Positions 21,563-32,821 of a DNA stretch of 64,000 nt are shown here, one piece after another. This stretch comes from Linnemannia schmuckeri. Its lineage: Eukaryota > Mortierellomycota > Mortierellomycetes > Mortierellales > Mortierellaceae. Position 1 is the first letter of the stretch; each line of letters opens with the position of its first letter. The translations under genes were made by a program, and so were the position numbers. The stretch covers positions 1 through 64,000 of the forward strand of contig JANATG010000019.1 of the NCBI GenBank assembly GCA_029449235.1, in the 5' to 3' direction. The notes under the pieces are model-generated. The model was not told the DNA's origin and made no database searches. It was given only the letters and a program-made list of their open reading frames with translations.

Positions 21563-23822
21563 ATGCCCGCAGAAGCCATGGACATCGACCACATGGAAAG
21601 CCCTTTGTAAGTTTATATTTCTTTGTCTTCTCTTATCATTTATAACACTTATGAAGTGCGTTTGTGCCTTCATCAATCGGGCAGGCTACTTTGCACCAAA
21701 TTGGGTGGCTGATGAACTAACCATCCATTGCTTATCTGTGTCGACTCGATAGGACCGCTGAGCAGATCAAGGCAGAGGCGAACCAGGAATATAAAGCAGG
21801 CAACTACGCAGCGGCTGTCGATCTCTACAGCCAGTCCATCAAGCTCGAGCCTACCAACGCCACTTACTACGGAAACCGTTCCGCCGCCCTCATGATGATC
21901 AAGAAATACAACGACGCCTCAAAGGATTGTCAGACTGCCGTCCGTTTGGACCCTGCATTCGTCAAGGTAACAATCGATACTTTCTCTTCATTCTTACTTT
22001 CTTACCTCTATATTGTTGTCACCCCTTTTCAGTATTTTATGGCTGCAGTCCTCAATGATTGGTATAGTGATAGGTTGGCGATGGAAAACGAAACGAATCA
22101 CAAGAGGAAGAAATGGGAAGAAAAGATATACGGAAGAAAAGGAAAGGCAAAAAGGAAGAGAAAGTGGAAGTGGAGGAAGTGAAAAGAAGAAGCAGAGGAA
22201 ATGAGAAGAAAAAAGAGGAAGCAGAGGGCAAAATCCAATAACAATAACAAAAACAGCCACTCGACAAAACCAAATACCCCATCACAGCAAATCAACCACT
22301 TGAAGAAAAACCGAAGCTGCATTAGCAACAAAAACAATTACTTTTAAAAAGAACAATAAGTAACAATGCTGGAACATAAAACACCCAAAGACCACTCGCA
22401 GATACAAGAATGAATCAAAGAAACAACCGATTGAATGACAAAAAACTATCAGGGAACGGATTCTAACATTAAAAGCACCTTTGATCCGAAAAAAAAAAAC
22501 AATAGGGATACCTTCGTGGAGCAAAATGCCAGTTGCAGATGGGGAACGTGAGCGAGTCGATCAGATTGTACATAAAGGTGCTAGAGATGGAGCCCAACAA
22601 TGCTCAGGCAGCCAAGGAAAAGGCACAGGTGGATTACGTCCAGGCACAGATTGACCAGGTGCAGATGTACATGACCAACAGGCAGTTCGGCCTCGGAGCT
22701 AACGCTGTCGATCGCCTCCTGGGAATGGTTGATCTGGCCCCCCGCAAGTGGATGATCTGGAAGGGCGAATGTCTCATCGGCAAGAAGGACTTTAACGGAG
22801 CCAGCTCCGTCGCCATGGATCTTCTGCGTCAGGACTCCCAAAACCCGGATGCCATCTACCTCCGTGCCCAGGTTCTCTACAGCCAAGGTGAGAACATCAA
22901 AGCCGCTACTCACTGCGCAGAAGCCCTCCGTTGCGACCCCGATTGCTCCAAGGCTCGAGTCCTGATGAAGAAGGCCAAGAATCTGGAGGCTCAAAAGACC
23001 GCCGGAAACGATGCCTTCAAGGCCGGCAAGTTGCAGGAAGCCTACGATCTCTACACAGCAGCATTGGCCCTTGACCCCGAGAACGAGAGTACCAACAGCA
23101 AGTTGTACTCGAACCGTGCTACCGTCCTGGCAAAGTTGGGACGGCACCAGGAGGCTGTAGAGGACTGCGACGCCAGTTTGAAGCTCGATCCCTCGTTCGT
23201 CAAGGTCCTGCGCAAACGTGCCGAGTGCCAACTCAAGTTGGAGCAATACGAGGATGCCGTGCGGGACCTTAAGTCTGCATTGGAATTCGACAAGAGCAAC
23301 CGGGACATCCGCCGCGAGCTCCAGAATGCCGAGCTTGAGCTGAAAAAGTCGTTGAGGAAAGACTACTATAAGGTGTTGGGTGTGGGTAAGGATGCTAGCG
23401 AGAGCGAGATTAAGAAGGCATACCGGAAACAGGCGCTGGTCTATCACCCAGACAAGAACGACGGTGATCCTGCAGCGGAGGCCAAGTTCAAGGATGTCGG
23501 AGAGGCCTATGCAGTGTTGAGCGACCCCACAAAGAAGCACCGGTATGACTCTGGCATGGATATCGAGGGAGGTGGTGGCATGGGCGGTGGCATGGATGAC
23601 TTTGGTGGCGTTGATGTGAATTCGATGTTCTATCAGATGTTCGCCAACCAGCAGGGTGGTGGTATGGGTGGTATGGGTGGTGGCAACCCTTTTGGGGGCG
23701 GAGGTTTCGGCGGAGGATCACCCTTTGGTGCAGGTGGCAGTCCCTTTGGTGGCGGTGGATTCGGAGGCCATGGTCATGGCCACAGCCACGGCGGTCGGGG
23801 ACATAGCTTCTCCTTTGAATAG
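21563..23822 (+). CDS. TPR-DnaJ co-chaperone (DNAJC7/TPR2 type)
   Basis: Co-chaperone that carries clients between Hsp90 and Hsp70: the TPR repeats bind chaperone C-termini and the J domain stimulates Hsp70 ATPase. Three exons (21563-21606, 21753-21966, 22506-23822) make 524 residues in phase. The first TPR block starts at about residue 20 (EQIKAEANQEYKAGNYAAAV) and includes GYLRGAKCQLQMGN straight after intron 2, the hallmark DNAJC7 helix. A second TPR block follows (AGNDAFKAGKLQEAYDLYTA; KVLRKRAECQLKLEQYEDAV). The J domain is at about 370-435, with DYYKVLGVGKDASESEIKKA and the HPD tripeptide in VYHPDKN. The C-terminal 70 residues are Gly/Met/Phe-rich and end in a His-rich stretch; mammalian DNAJC7 lacks so extended a tail. 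Intron 2 is 539 nt, long for this genome, and purine-rich. A polar MDIDHME start precedes the first helix. Confidence 0.95.
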
Positions 23823-24063
23823 ACAGCCTTCGTATTCTAGTTCTCGTTTTCAAAAACTAATGCATTTCATTTCATTTATCGAACGTCCGCAGTCACGTTT
23901 TTTCGTTGCTTGGAAAACAATACGCGCCACTGGGGTACTATGCACCAAGGCATCAACTCAGCCAACACCAACTAACACCAACCAACACCAACTAACACCA
24001 ACCAACACCAACCAACACTAGCTCATACCAAATCTGCATCAATCAGCCGGAGAGACAGAAACA

Positions 24064-26302
24064 ATGTCATCAAAGCGGGCTGGACTTCCTTCGCTCAACT
24101 CGGGTGTATCCTCAGCGTCAAAAAAGGGCGCACTCCAACCCGTCAAGGTCCAGCGTTATAGGGCAGGAAAGGCCCCCGAAGGCTATGTTGATCCCGCATT
24201 ACAATCCTCAGATGAAGATGAAGACGATCAGAACGAATCTCCATCGGCACGACGAGCAGCAACAAATGGAGCAGGCGGGATTCAACTATCGATCGGCGCA
24301 GGACAGGAGGAACGCAAGGCTGCCTACCAGGTCTTGAATGTTGAGCAAATGACCCGAGAGCGCCAACAAGAATGGGTGCAAAGAGGCGGACAGCCAGACG
24401 TGAGCGCTGCTGCCGCTGCTGGAGGCGACAGACGTCTTGCCAGGTTGCAAGCTATGCAGTTGTCGGATCAAAGGAGCCGTGGCGACACTCGGTCTAGACG
24501 GATGAGGGATATCAGTGACGAGGATGAAGACGAGCAAGAAACATCGCAGAGTAGTGGAGATGACGAGGAGGAGGCGGCACTGAGGAGAAGGAAAGCTGCC
24601 AGAGCCAAGGCCATGAGAGAAGAGGAGGAAGAGGAATTGTGGGGCCAGGGCGAAGAAGAGGAGGATGAGGAGGAAGTCGAAGATTCGAGACGCAGAGGAC
24701 ATCCAGAGGTAATCAGTTGTTTTAGTTGGCGACGTATGTTGTTTTTTTCGTGTATTTTACGAACGGGTTAAAGTGTAAACTAACGCCGTGTGTCGATATT
24801 ATTGCTTTGGTATAAATAATAGGACAGTGAAGGATCGTCAGAGTACACGTCTGGGTCAGAAGAGTCAGACGAAGATACACCTCGGCGGAAATTGATGAAG
24901 CCAGTATTTGTTCCCAAGTAAGTGGATTGGGTTGCTTTCTTCGTCGATTTGTTGTCTCTCATCCAATTTACAAAAGTTCATTGGGTCTATTGGGTGTTTT
25001 TTCTGTAACTCGTGTTGGTTTTCACTATGATCTTCTCTCTTTTTAGAGCTCAAAGAATCACCATTGACGAATCCACACGGTCAGAGGTGGCGGAAGAGTT
25101 GGCAGAAAAGGCTCGTTTGGAAGAGATTGCGGAACGGAAGAAGGAGTCTCATGAGATGCTGAAGGAATATGTGGCCCGACAGGCTAATATTGAGGAAGTA
25201 CCCGATGTCGACAACCTGGCCGAAGTCGATGATACTGATGGGCTAGACGAGGAAGCCGAGTTTGAGCTCTGGAAGCTGCGTGAGCTGAAGCGTATCAAGC
25301 GCGATCGTGAGGAGCTTGAAGCGTAAGTCGTTGTCCTTTGTCGCAACATTGATGTTGTATCACACATGCCAATGAAATTGTTTGTAAATTAATTACTTGA
25401 CATTTATTTTGCTTGTGAACGTAGACGCGAGGCTGAGAAGCTGGAGATCGAGAGACGCCGTGAGCTGACAGAGGAAGAGCGCGTTAAAGAGGATATGGCA
25501 TACCTGGCAAAGAAAGCTAAGGAAGAGCAAGCCCAAAAGGCCGCAGGATCTGTTGAAAAATACCATCACAAGGGCGCTTTCTTTATGGTAAGTTGCCCTG
25601 ACCGACAATTGTGTCACCAGGCAGGCAGACCACGCGTCCACTAGAAGAAGATGTAAAATACTTACAGTTCTATTCTTTCTATTTTTTCGTTTTTGCGTTT
25701 GATAGGATTCCAATGAGGCGATCCTGAAGCGGTCGACGAACGAGGCAACGCCGGATGCAGTCAAGGACATCAAAGCACTGCCAAAGATTATGCAGGTTCG
25801 CAACTTTGGACGAGCAGGACAGACAAAATACACGACGCTGAAGGACCAGGATACATCGCGACCTTCTGGCTGGTCGGATCCGGCAACGAGGCACTTGCAA
25901 CAGCGACACCGTATGGGAGGTTTCCGAGGAGATGATTACAAGATTGCGTCTAGCATGCAAGGTCAGCATGGCGGCCGAGGAGGGAGATGGGGTGGCGGAG
26001 ATCGATTTGGCTCTGGGACTGGACAAAGGAGGGACAATACCAATCACACAGAGCTGGGTGGTGGTCGAGGCAGGCGTGAAGGCGGCGAAAGTGGACGCCA
26101 TCGGGACTACCATGACCGCGATCGCGACGATAGCCATAGCCAGAGCCGTAGTCGGGGTAGTGATCGTGATTCAGGTCGTGATCGTGATGGTGATCGTGAT
26201 AGAGGAGACCGTGGCAGCAGTAATCGAGACTACAGGGACCGAGACCGTGAACGAGACCAGGACCGGAACGATGGTGATTCTTACAAGCGACGCCGATACT
26301 AG
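24064..26302 (+). CDS. Spliceosomal protein MFAP1 homologue
   Basis: Component of the spliceosomal B complex (binds Prp38/SNU23 in other eukaryotes), needed for pre-mRNA splicing in the nucleus. Five exons (24064-24708, 24823-24917, 25047-25322, 25425-25587, 25706-26302) join in phase to 591 residues. The N-terminus has VQRYRAGKAPEGYVDP and acidic runs. The conserved MFAP1 block begins with KPVFVPKAQRIT across two junctions. It continues as an alpha-helical charged region (RSEVAEELAEKARLEEIAER; DEEAEFELWKLRELKRIKRD; ELTEEERVKEDMAYLAKKAK) and ends with KYHHKGAFFMDSNEAILKR and GRAGQTKYTTLKDQDTS, all recognisable MFAP1 motifs. After about residue 480 there is an extra Gly/Arg-rich tail full of RD/DR dipeptides (RDRDGDRDRGDRG), not usual for MFAP1 but typical of splicing factors. 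The start ATG is 7 nt after a tandem ACCAAC repeat leader. Confidence 0.95.
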
Positions 26303-26725
26303 AAAGAAAAAATCCCAAGCAATGTTCAATGAAGCAAGAGTGTACCTGTGAATCATGCGATGTTTGTTGTTGTCCGCCTCTCGGACATTTTATTTTTTTC
26401 GATGACTCCGACTGAAAGGACGCAGAAGGTGTCCGTCAGTATTATGTTGTGATATGCGATGAGGGCAGAAAGCAGCAACGAGGACAGAGGACAGGGACAG
26501 TGAGCAAAGCAAATTGACCAATCAGATCACAGCCACCGGAGTCGAGCCCCGTGGGAGAACTCCACACAAGAAGCGATAAAAAGGCAATCGCACTTGTTTT
26601 CGTTTCTTTTCTTCTCTTTTTTCCCCCCACCTTTCGCTCTTCACACCCTCCCCAAGGTTCATATACTCACCGCCAAATAACCAACCAAACAGCCAACAAC
26701 AGTCAACCAAAACAGCCAATCGACC
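26303..26725. other. Intergenic between MFAP1 and PAH
   Basis: 423 bp containing the MFAP1 3' end and the PAH promoter. The last 60 bp before 26726 are rich in CAAC/CCAA (ACCAACCAAACAGCCAAC and similar). No gene seen. Confidence 0.55.
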
Positions 26726-28743
26726 ATGTCTGCAGCTGCCTCCACCCACCTCCACAAGTGCACCGACACCCCCGTGGCCCCCGTCAAGACCACCGTCCAC
26801 TTCTCCATCACCGACAAGGTCGGCGCCCTCGACGACTGCCTCGCCGCCATCAAGGCCATGCACATCTCCCTCACCCGTATCGAGTCGTACGTCTCCTCTC
26901 TCCCTCTTTCCTTTTGTTGTTGCCCACTTTCTCCTGTCTGTTGTACTGTGTTAGTGTGCCTGACTAACACTCTCCTTGATTTCGTCCTTCTCAAACAAAC
27001 AGCCGTCCAAGCAAGACTGCTGAGTGGGATTACGACTTTTTCGTCGACTTCAACGCCGTTGATGCTGACCAGGTCCGCCAAGTCGCAAAGTCTCTTGAGC
27101 CCTTTGCCAAGCAGGTCCACATTGTTGGTGCTGCCGGTACAGGTAAGCTAGCTTGTCGTCTTGGTTCGATTAGTTTGATGTTATTGGTCCCCTTCCTTCC
27201 ATTTTGTTCATTTGTTCTGCACATACGGTTCTTTATTCGCTCATTGTTGTTTGCCCTTTCGCCGCCGTGTGCCTTCCATCTTATGGTTGTGCTACCCCAC
27301 GTTTTTTTGTTTTCCCCTTTCATTATTTTTTTTTTTCCCACCCACAAAAAAAAAAAAAACTAAAAATGAATCTTCTTACGCCTCTCTTTCTCTTCTGTTA
27401 TTTGTTTGTTTTGTTTGTGTCTCTTCCCTTTTCCTTTTTTAACCATGACGACACCTCACTCTTCTACTCCCACGATTACAACTCTCCTCTGCGCAATTGT
27501 GTCCTCTCACTCATATGTTCTAACCAACACCATTAAAATCATCAATCGAAATAGGCGAGTTGCCCGAATCGACCCCTTGGTTCCCCCGCAAGATGGTTGA
27601 CCTCGACACCTTTGCCGATAAGGTCCTCGAGATGGGTGAGGAGCTCGACTCTGACCATCCTGGTGCCAAGGACGCCGCCTACCGTGCCCGCCGTGCCGAG
27701 ATCACCAAGATTGCTAAGACCTACAAGACGTACGTATTTTCTTAGGTGCCTGCTTACACTAAACGTTACTCCTCACACGGCTTACTTGGGGTGGTTTCGT
27801 ATGCTACTGCAAGGGAACAAATGAAACTAAGACTCTTTTGTGCTCCATCTTTTCTCGTCTTTCTCCTCTTCCACCTCTTTCACCCTGTATTAGCGGGCAG
27901 CCCATTCCTCACATCGAGTACACCCAGGTCGAGATCGAAACTTGGGCTGCTGTCTTTGAAAAGCTCACTGGCATGTTCCCTTCTCATGCCTGCCGCGAGC
28001 ACCAGCACGTCTTCCCACTTTTGATCCAGAACTGCGGGTATGGCACCCACACCATCCCTCAGCTAGAGGTTGTCTCCAAGTTCTTGAAGGACTGCACTGG
28101 TTTCACTCTGCGCCCCGTCATGGGTTTATTGACCAGCCGTGATTTCCTCAACGGCCTTGCCTTCCGTGTTTTCCATTCGACCCAGTATATTCGCCACCAC
28201 TCCAAGCCCCTGTACACTCCTGAGCCCGATGTCTGCCACGAATTGTTGGGACACGTCCCTCTGTTTGCCAACCCTGACTTTGCAGATTTTTCTCAGGAGA
28301 TCGGTTTGGCATCCTTGGGTGCGAGCGATGAGGACATTGAGCGTCTGGCCACGATTTACTGGTTCACGGTCGAGTTTGGAATCTGTCGTCAGGGCGACCA
28401 AATCCGCGCCTATGGTGCTGGTCTTTTGTCGTCCTTCGGAGAACTGGAGTACTGCCTAAGCGACAAGCCTGAGATCCGTCCCTTTGAGCCTGCCAAGGTT
28501 GCCCAGCAAAAGTATCCCATCACCGAGTACCAGCCCGTCTACTTTGTTGCCGAATCGTTCAAGGATGCCCAGATGCGTGTCCGTGAGTTTGCCAACTCTT
28601 GCAACCGCCCCTTCTCCGTCCGCTACAACGCCTATACTGAGAGCATTGAGATCCTGGACTCGAAGGACAAGGTCATCCGCTATGCCCAGAGCATCAAGAC
28701 TGATATGTTGACCTTGGTTGATGCCTTGGAGAAGTTGTCTTGA
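26726..28743 (+). CDS. PAH: Phenylalanine 4-hydroxylase
   Basis: Aromatic amino acid hydroxylase: Phe to Tyr using O2, tetrahydrobiopterin and non-heme Fe(II). Four exons (26726-26886, 27003-27142, 27555-27729, 27894-28743) join in phase to 441 residues, the usual length. Residues 20-100 are an N-terminal ACT regulatory domain (TTVHFSITDKVGALDDCLAA; YDFFVDFNAVDA). The catalytic domain starts at about residue 105 with ELPESTPWFPRKMVDLD. It has HIEYTQVEIETWAAVF, the pterin-binding region TGFTLRPVMGLLTSRDFL, iron ligands in EPDVCHELLGHVPLF (two His) and the ligand Glu in TIYWFTVEFG. No key residue is missing. The C-terminus is short and lacks a long tetramerisation coiled coil (ends DMLTLVDALEKLS). 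PAH is absent from most Dikarya and has been reported in Mortierella, so it helps place the organism. A GH13 amylase gene converges on it with 244 bp between stop codons. Confidence 0.97.
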
Positions 28744-28987
28744 GTACCCTTTTCCCTCCGACCTTGCAATTGAGGGAAGATGTTTTCGGGCTTCTTTTTT
28801 TCTGTTTTCATGTTTGGAAAAGATGTATCTTTCACAAGGTACCTCCATACCTCAAAATAAAAACGATCCCTACTCCCCTTTCTTGTCTGACACCCCTTCA
28901 TAGCGTTCGGTTTTTTTGTCTTGAGTTTCGATTGTATTTGAACACGACGGAGTTATGTTTCTACAAGGTATCTGACTGTGTATACTA

Positions 28988-30900
28988 TTAGTGCTGAGCC
29001 TGGTCATCAACCTCCAACAAATGGTCCCAGGTGTCCAAAGGTTTTGGCAGGTCAGGGTGCTCAGCCTCAAACTCCTTCTGTTCCTCACTATCATCATCGT
29101 CAGCATGGTCTCTCGCATGTTGCTCCTCACGTCCATAGCGCTCAACCTCCTCTGGTGACGACTCCTCGCAAGTAATCCAGCTCTTGCCTTCCTCCTTGGG
29201 CACCCAAAGCGAGACACTTCCGGAATGACAATAAAACTTGGCCGATCCATCTTCCTTAATCGTAACGGGATCCTTCCAATAACCCATCATGTCAACCCAG
29301 ATCTCTCCCGCGCGGTGTTTTCCAAGGTAGAGACGTTTATGACCCTTGGCGTTGGAGTTTGACATGACGACGGCAAGGCCTCCAGGGTGGTGTTCGTCGC
29401 CGTGGCGGACCCAGGCGATGCAGTTGGGGTGGTCAAAGTAGTCGTCCTGGGTGCCGTAGGCGAACTGCTTGCGGGCGAGGAGCATTCGGGAAAACATCTC
29501 CTTGCGGCCAGGGAAGCCTGTCTCGGGCTCGGAGGGAGATTTTGGCTCGATGCCATAAAAGTCACCATAGAACAGGCATGGGTATCCATCGAATCGCAGG
29601 CAGATCAGCTATTAATAATTGTTCAAAATGACTGGTTAGTTGAGTTCGCGATATAGTCAGTTTCATAATTGAAGAAATAAGATTTGATCGTGCAGGAAGC
29701 GAGAGCTTACGGCGGCGGCCAAGGGCTTGAACCAGGCAGGTACAAAACTCTCAAGGGACTGGTAGGGCTGAGTGTCGTGGTTGTCGATGAAAGTGACAGC
29801 GGCGTTGGGGGAGGACTGGACGAGCGTACCGTCAAAAATGGTCCTCATATCAAACGAAGGGCCCTCCTCGCCAGCGCGCTTAAAATTGAAATGCAGGGGC
29901 ACATCAAACAGATGAATGTGTCCATTGTTGTTCAAGTGGATATGGACATCATTCAGGTCCTGCTTCCAGTATTCGCCCACACAAAAGAAATCGGGCTTGT
30001 TGAGCTGGCCGCGGATGTGAGAGAGAAGGTGTGCGATGAAACCAGCAGAGATGTGTTTCATGGCGTCGATGCGAAAGCCGTCAATATTGAACTCGTCAGT
30101 GCACCACTGGGCCCAGCGCTCGGTCTCGGAGACAACATCCGGGTGGTCATAGTCGATGTTATTACACATGAGGTAGTCAAAGTTGCCGTGTTCAGCGTCC
30201 ACGTCCTCGGCAAAGCTCTTGTTCTCGCCCTTGATCTTGAACACGGCCTGTGGATAGTAAAGGATGGGATGAAATGAATAATGGTGATGGGGATACAACG
30301 ACGAATAAAGAAAAGGCATAGAAGCATAGAAAGAAACATGGCAGAGCAAAGCTTTCCTTGAGAACCTACAGAGCGCTTCGCCTTGGCATCCCAATCAGTT
30401 CCAGAAAAGTGGTGGTAATTCCACTGAAAGTTAGAGTACTTGCCCTTGCGGCCAGGAAAGTTGAACTTTGTGTAGGCAGTAATCTTGTGAGGTTCCTCGA
30501 TCTCCTGGGTGCGATCGTCTTCAGCAACAGCAACGGCCTTAAAAACCTCTGTCTCGTCACCGGCAGCCTTGTGATTGAGGACAGCGTCAAAGTAGATCTT
30601 AATACCGTGCTTGTGGCACTCGTCAATGGCCTCCTTGAGCTGGTCCTTGGTACCGTACTTGGTGGGAACGGTGCCCTTCTGGTCAAACTCACCCATGTCC
30701 CAGAGATCGTAGACGCCATAGCCGACATCGTTGGGGGAGGAACCCTTGGTAGGTGGAGGAACCCAGATGGCAGAGAGACCGAGGGAGCTGAGAAGACTGG
30801 CCTGCTCCTTGAGACGGATCCAATGCATGTGGTCGGTGGGGATGTACCACTCGAAAAACTGGAACATTGTAACGTTCTCGTGCTGCTTGTCGTTGGTCAT
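28988..30900 (-). CDS. Alpha-amylase, GH13 (bacterial-liquefying / GH13_5-like), probably cytosolic
   Basis: Endo-acting alpha-1,4-glucan hydrolase. Three minus-strand exons (30900-30370, 30247-29711, 29608-28988), all phase 0, give 562 residues. The N-terminus NVTMFQFFEWYIPTD and IWVPPPTKGSSPNDVGYGVY is typical of the Bacillus-type amylase subfamily. Conserved region I is FDAVLNHKAAGDETE. Catalytic residues are Asp about 238 in GFRIDAMKH, Glu about 269 in CVGEYW and Asp about 335 in TFIDNHDTQPYQS. The C-terminal beta-sandwich shows HRAGEIWVDMMGYW. It is followed by a 50-residue acidic tail (ERYGREEQHARDHADDDDSE) that is not part of the usual fold. No signal peptide is present at the chosen start (MTNDKQHENVTM), suggesting action on internal glycogen/glucan rather than secreted digestion. 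TTAG and CACAG just upstream of the ATG suggest a 5' UTR intron. Confidence 0.93.
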
Positions 30901-32821
30901 GTCTGTGAAGACTAAGAGTAGTGAGTATGTGTAATTGGGAGCCTTGGGGGGAGGGGGGTTGTGAAAAAAAGGAGGAAGGATGAGGAGATTGTTTAAGAAG
31001 TGGGTTAAGACAAGAATGGTTAGAACAGGCACATTCGACCTGTTAAATAGTGTTTTCCTTTGTAGCATTATTGGCCATCAAAATGGACGACCCCTGACTG
31101 GAAACCCAATGTCGTCAGTGGTGCTAGATAACCTTGATCTTTTGTGAATGTTCCTGGAACACCAAACGATGCTGCAATCGCCGATGTGCGACAACGCTCG
31201 CCGGCGAAGCGGAGAAAAGGTTGTCGTCATTGTGAGGGAAGGAAAGCCGCTTTGTTGCTCCGCTTGCGCCAGTCATCGTGTCAGGCGAATATAAAGTGGA
31301 AGAAGGAAGCTTAGCTTTGGATAAGATAAAAATTATCCTAATAGGTGTCCGTGCTTTGCTCTATGACGACAATGGATTGGGAACAAAGGTGTTGTCTCCC
31401 AAACCCTTGTCCCTATGGCAGCGGCAGCGACGCATGTACCAGAATGGCTAGAAAGACGAATGCGATGTGAGTAGACAGGGAGCAGGGCACATGGTAGCCG
31501 AGATGATCAAAAAAATCATCCAGGCACAAAAATTATTCCTATCAGTCTTGCGTATTTGATCAGTGAATGGAACGCTGCGACGGTACCTGGTGTAAGTGAA
31601 ACTGAAGAGAGTGGCGTTAGTCCTAATCCTTTCTAAAATCAACTTCAATTATTTATCTTTTCGACCTTCTCCTTCCATTGGCTGACGAAGAAGTTCAAGG
31701 GCAGAAGCCAATGATGTTGGAAGAACAAAAAATTAATGAGAGGTGCAAAGAAATAGCGCAAACTTTTCTTGCTTTTTGTTTTTTGGCATCTTGCGATTAA
31801 TATTTTTTATTCTTCATCCAAGAAGATAATTCAAAAAACCCGAAAAAAATATTCGAAGACGATCACTAGAAAGGAGAAGAATGATTGAACAGGAAGAGGA
31901 CTCGCTCAGAAGAACTCCTCCTCCCGTTCTTATCCCTCAAAAAAAAAAAAGAGAAACGGACCATTAAAGGATAGACTACGTAATACATAATTTTATCCCT
32001 CTTTTTTTTCTATTTATTGGGGTTCGTTATCGGATCAGGGACGTAATGTTTGCATATAGAGAAATCAAATAAGAAAAAGTAACGGTAAAATTTAACATTG
32101 GCTAAGACCACAATTTTTCTTGTCGCTTACTCTTCTGGAACTTGTAAGGTGTAACAAGGGCACAAATCAACATATAGAACGTTTTTTTGCCAGGGAAGGG
32201 GTACAAGTGCTGTTTTGTCAATTTCAGAGAAGGGAAACAGTGTGCATTTCTCACCAAGAGAGAAGAGTGACAATAGGGTCATGTTCTTATTGTTTTCCAT
32301 TCTGGGAAAATAGATGCTGGTGGTAAGAGTAGAGTGATGAGTGGAAAGGATAGTGGCAGAGAATGTGTGAGAAAATGCATTAAATTTGGATATGTGTTCT
32401 CGTTACGCCTTACAACTAAGTGAAAATTGTCTCTAAGTAGAGCGTTCTCTATATGCAAACATCACGTGTTCCGATCGTCAACGATTCCTTATTTCGTCCC
32501 ATCTGATACCATTTTTTTTTTTTTTTTTCCATGTTTCTGAATGCAAAAAAAAGGGTGTCTCACTCAACCGCATATTTTGCGCAATTCGCCCAATTCGACG
32601 CTTCTTTCACCCATACAAGCGAGCACTCTTTCCTTTTTCTGTCGTATCTGTCAATTTTTTTTTCTCCGCTTGCCTTCCTCCTTCTCCTTGTCACTCACCT
32701 CTTTTTTTCATACATCCGACACCGAAAGTAGTGTCGCCCTTTTGCCATCACACATATTTACTTTCTCTTAACTCCGCTCAGAACGACTATCCGTGCAAAT
32801 ATCAAACAATCATAAAACGAC
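30901..32821. promoter_or_regulatory. Divergent intergenic region, amylase / 784-residue protein
   Basis: About 1.9 kb between two divergent genes. No coding region is supportable. It has several A/T homopolymer runs (about 31937-31950, 32000-32010, 32512-32528). The last 300 bp before 32822 are CT-rich with AATCATAAAACGAC directly at the start. Confidence 0.5.

Noticed and set aside
22581..23540. 319-codon ORF antisense to the TPR-DnaJ gene
   Set aside because: Shadow of a highly biased coding exon; the sense strand has clear TPR and J domains.
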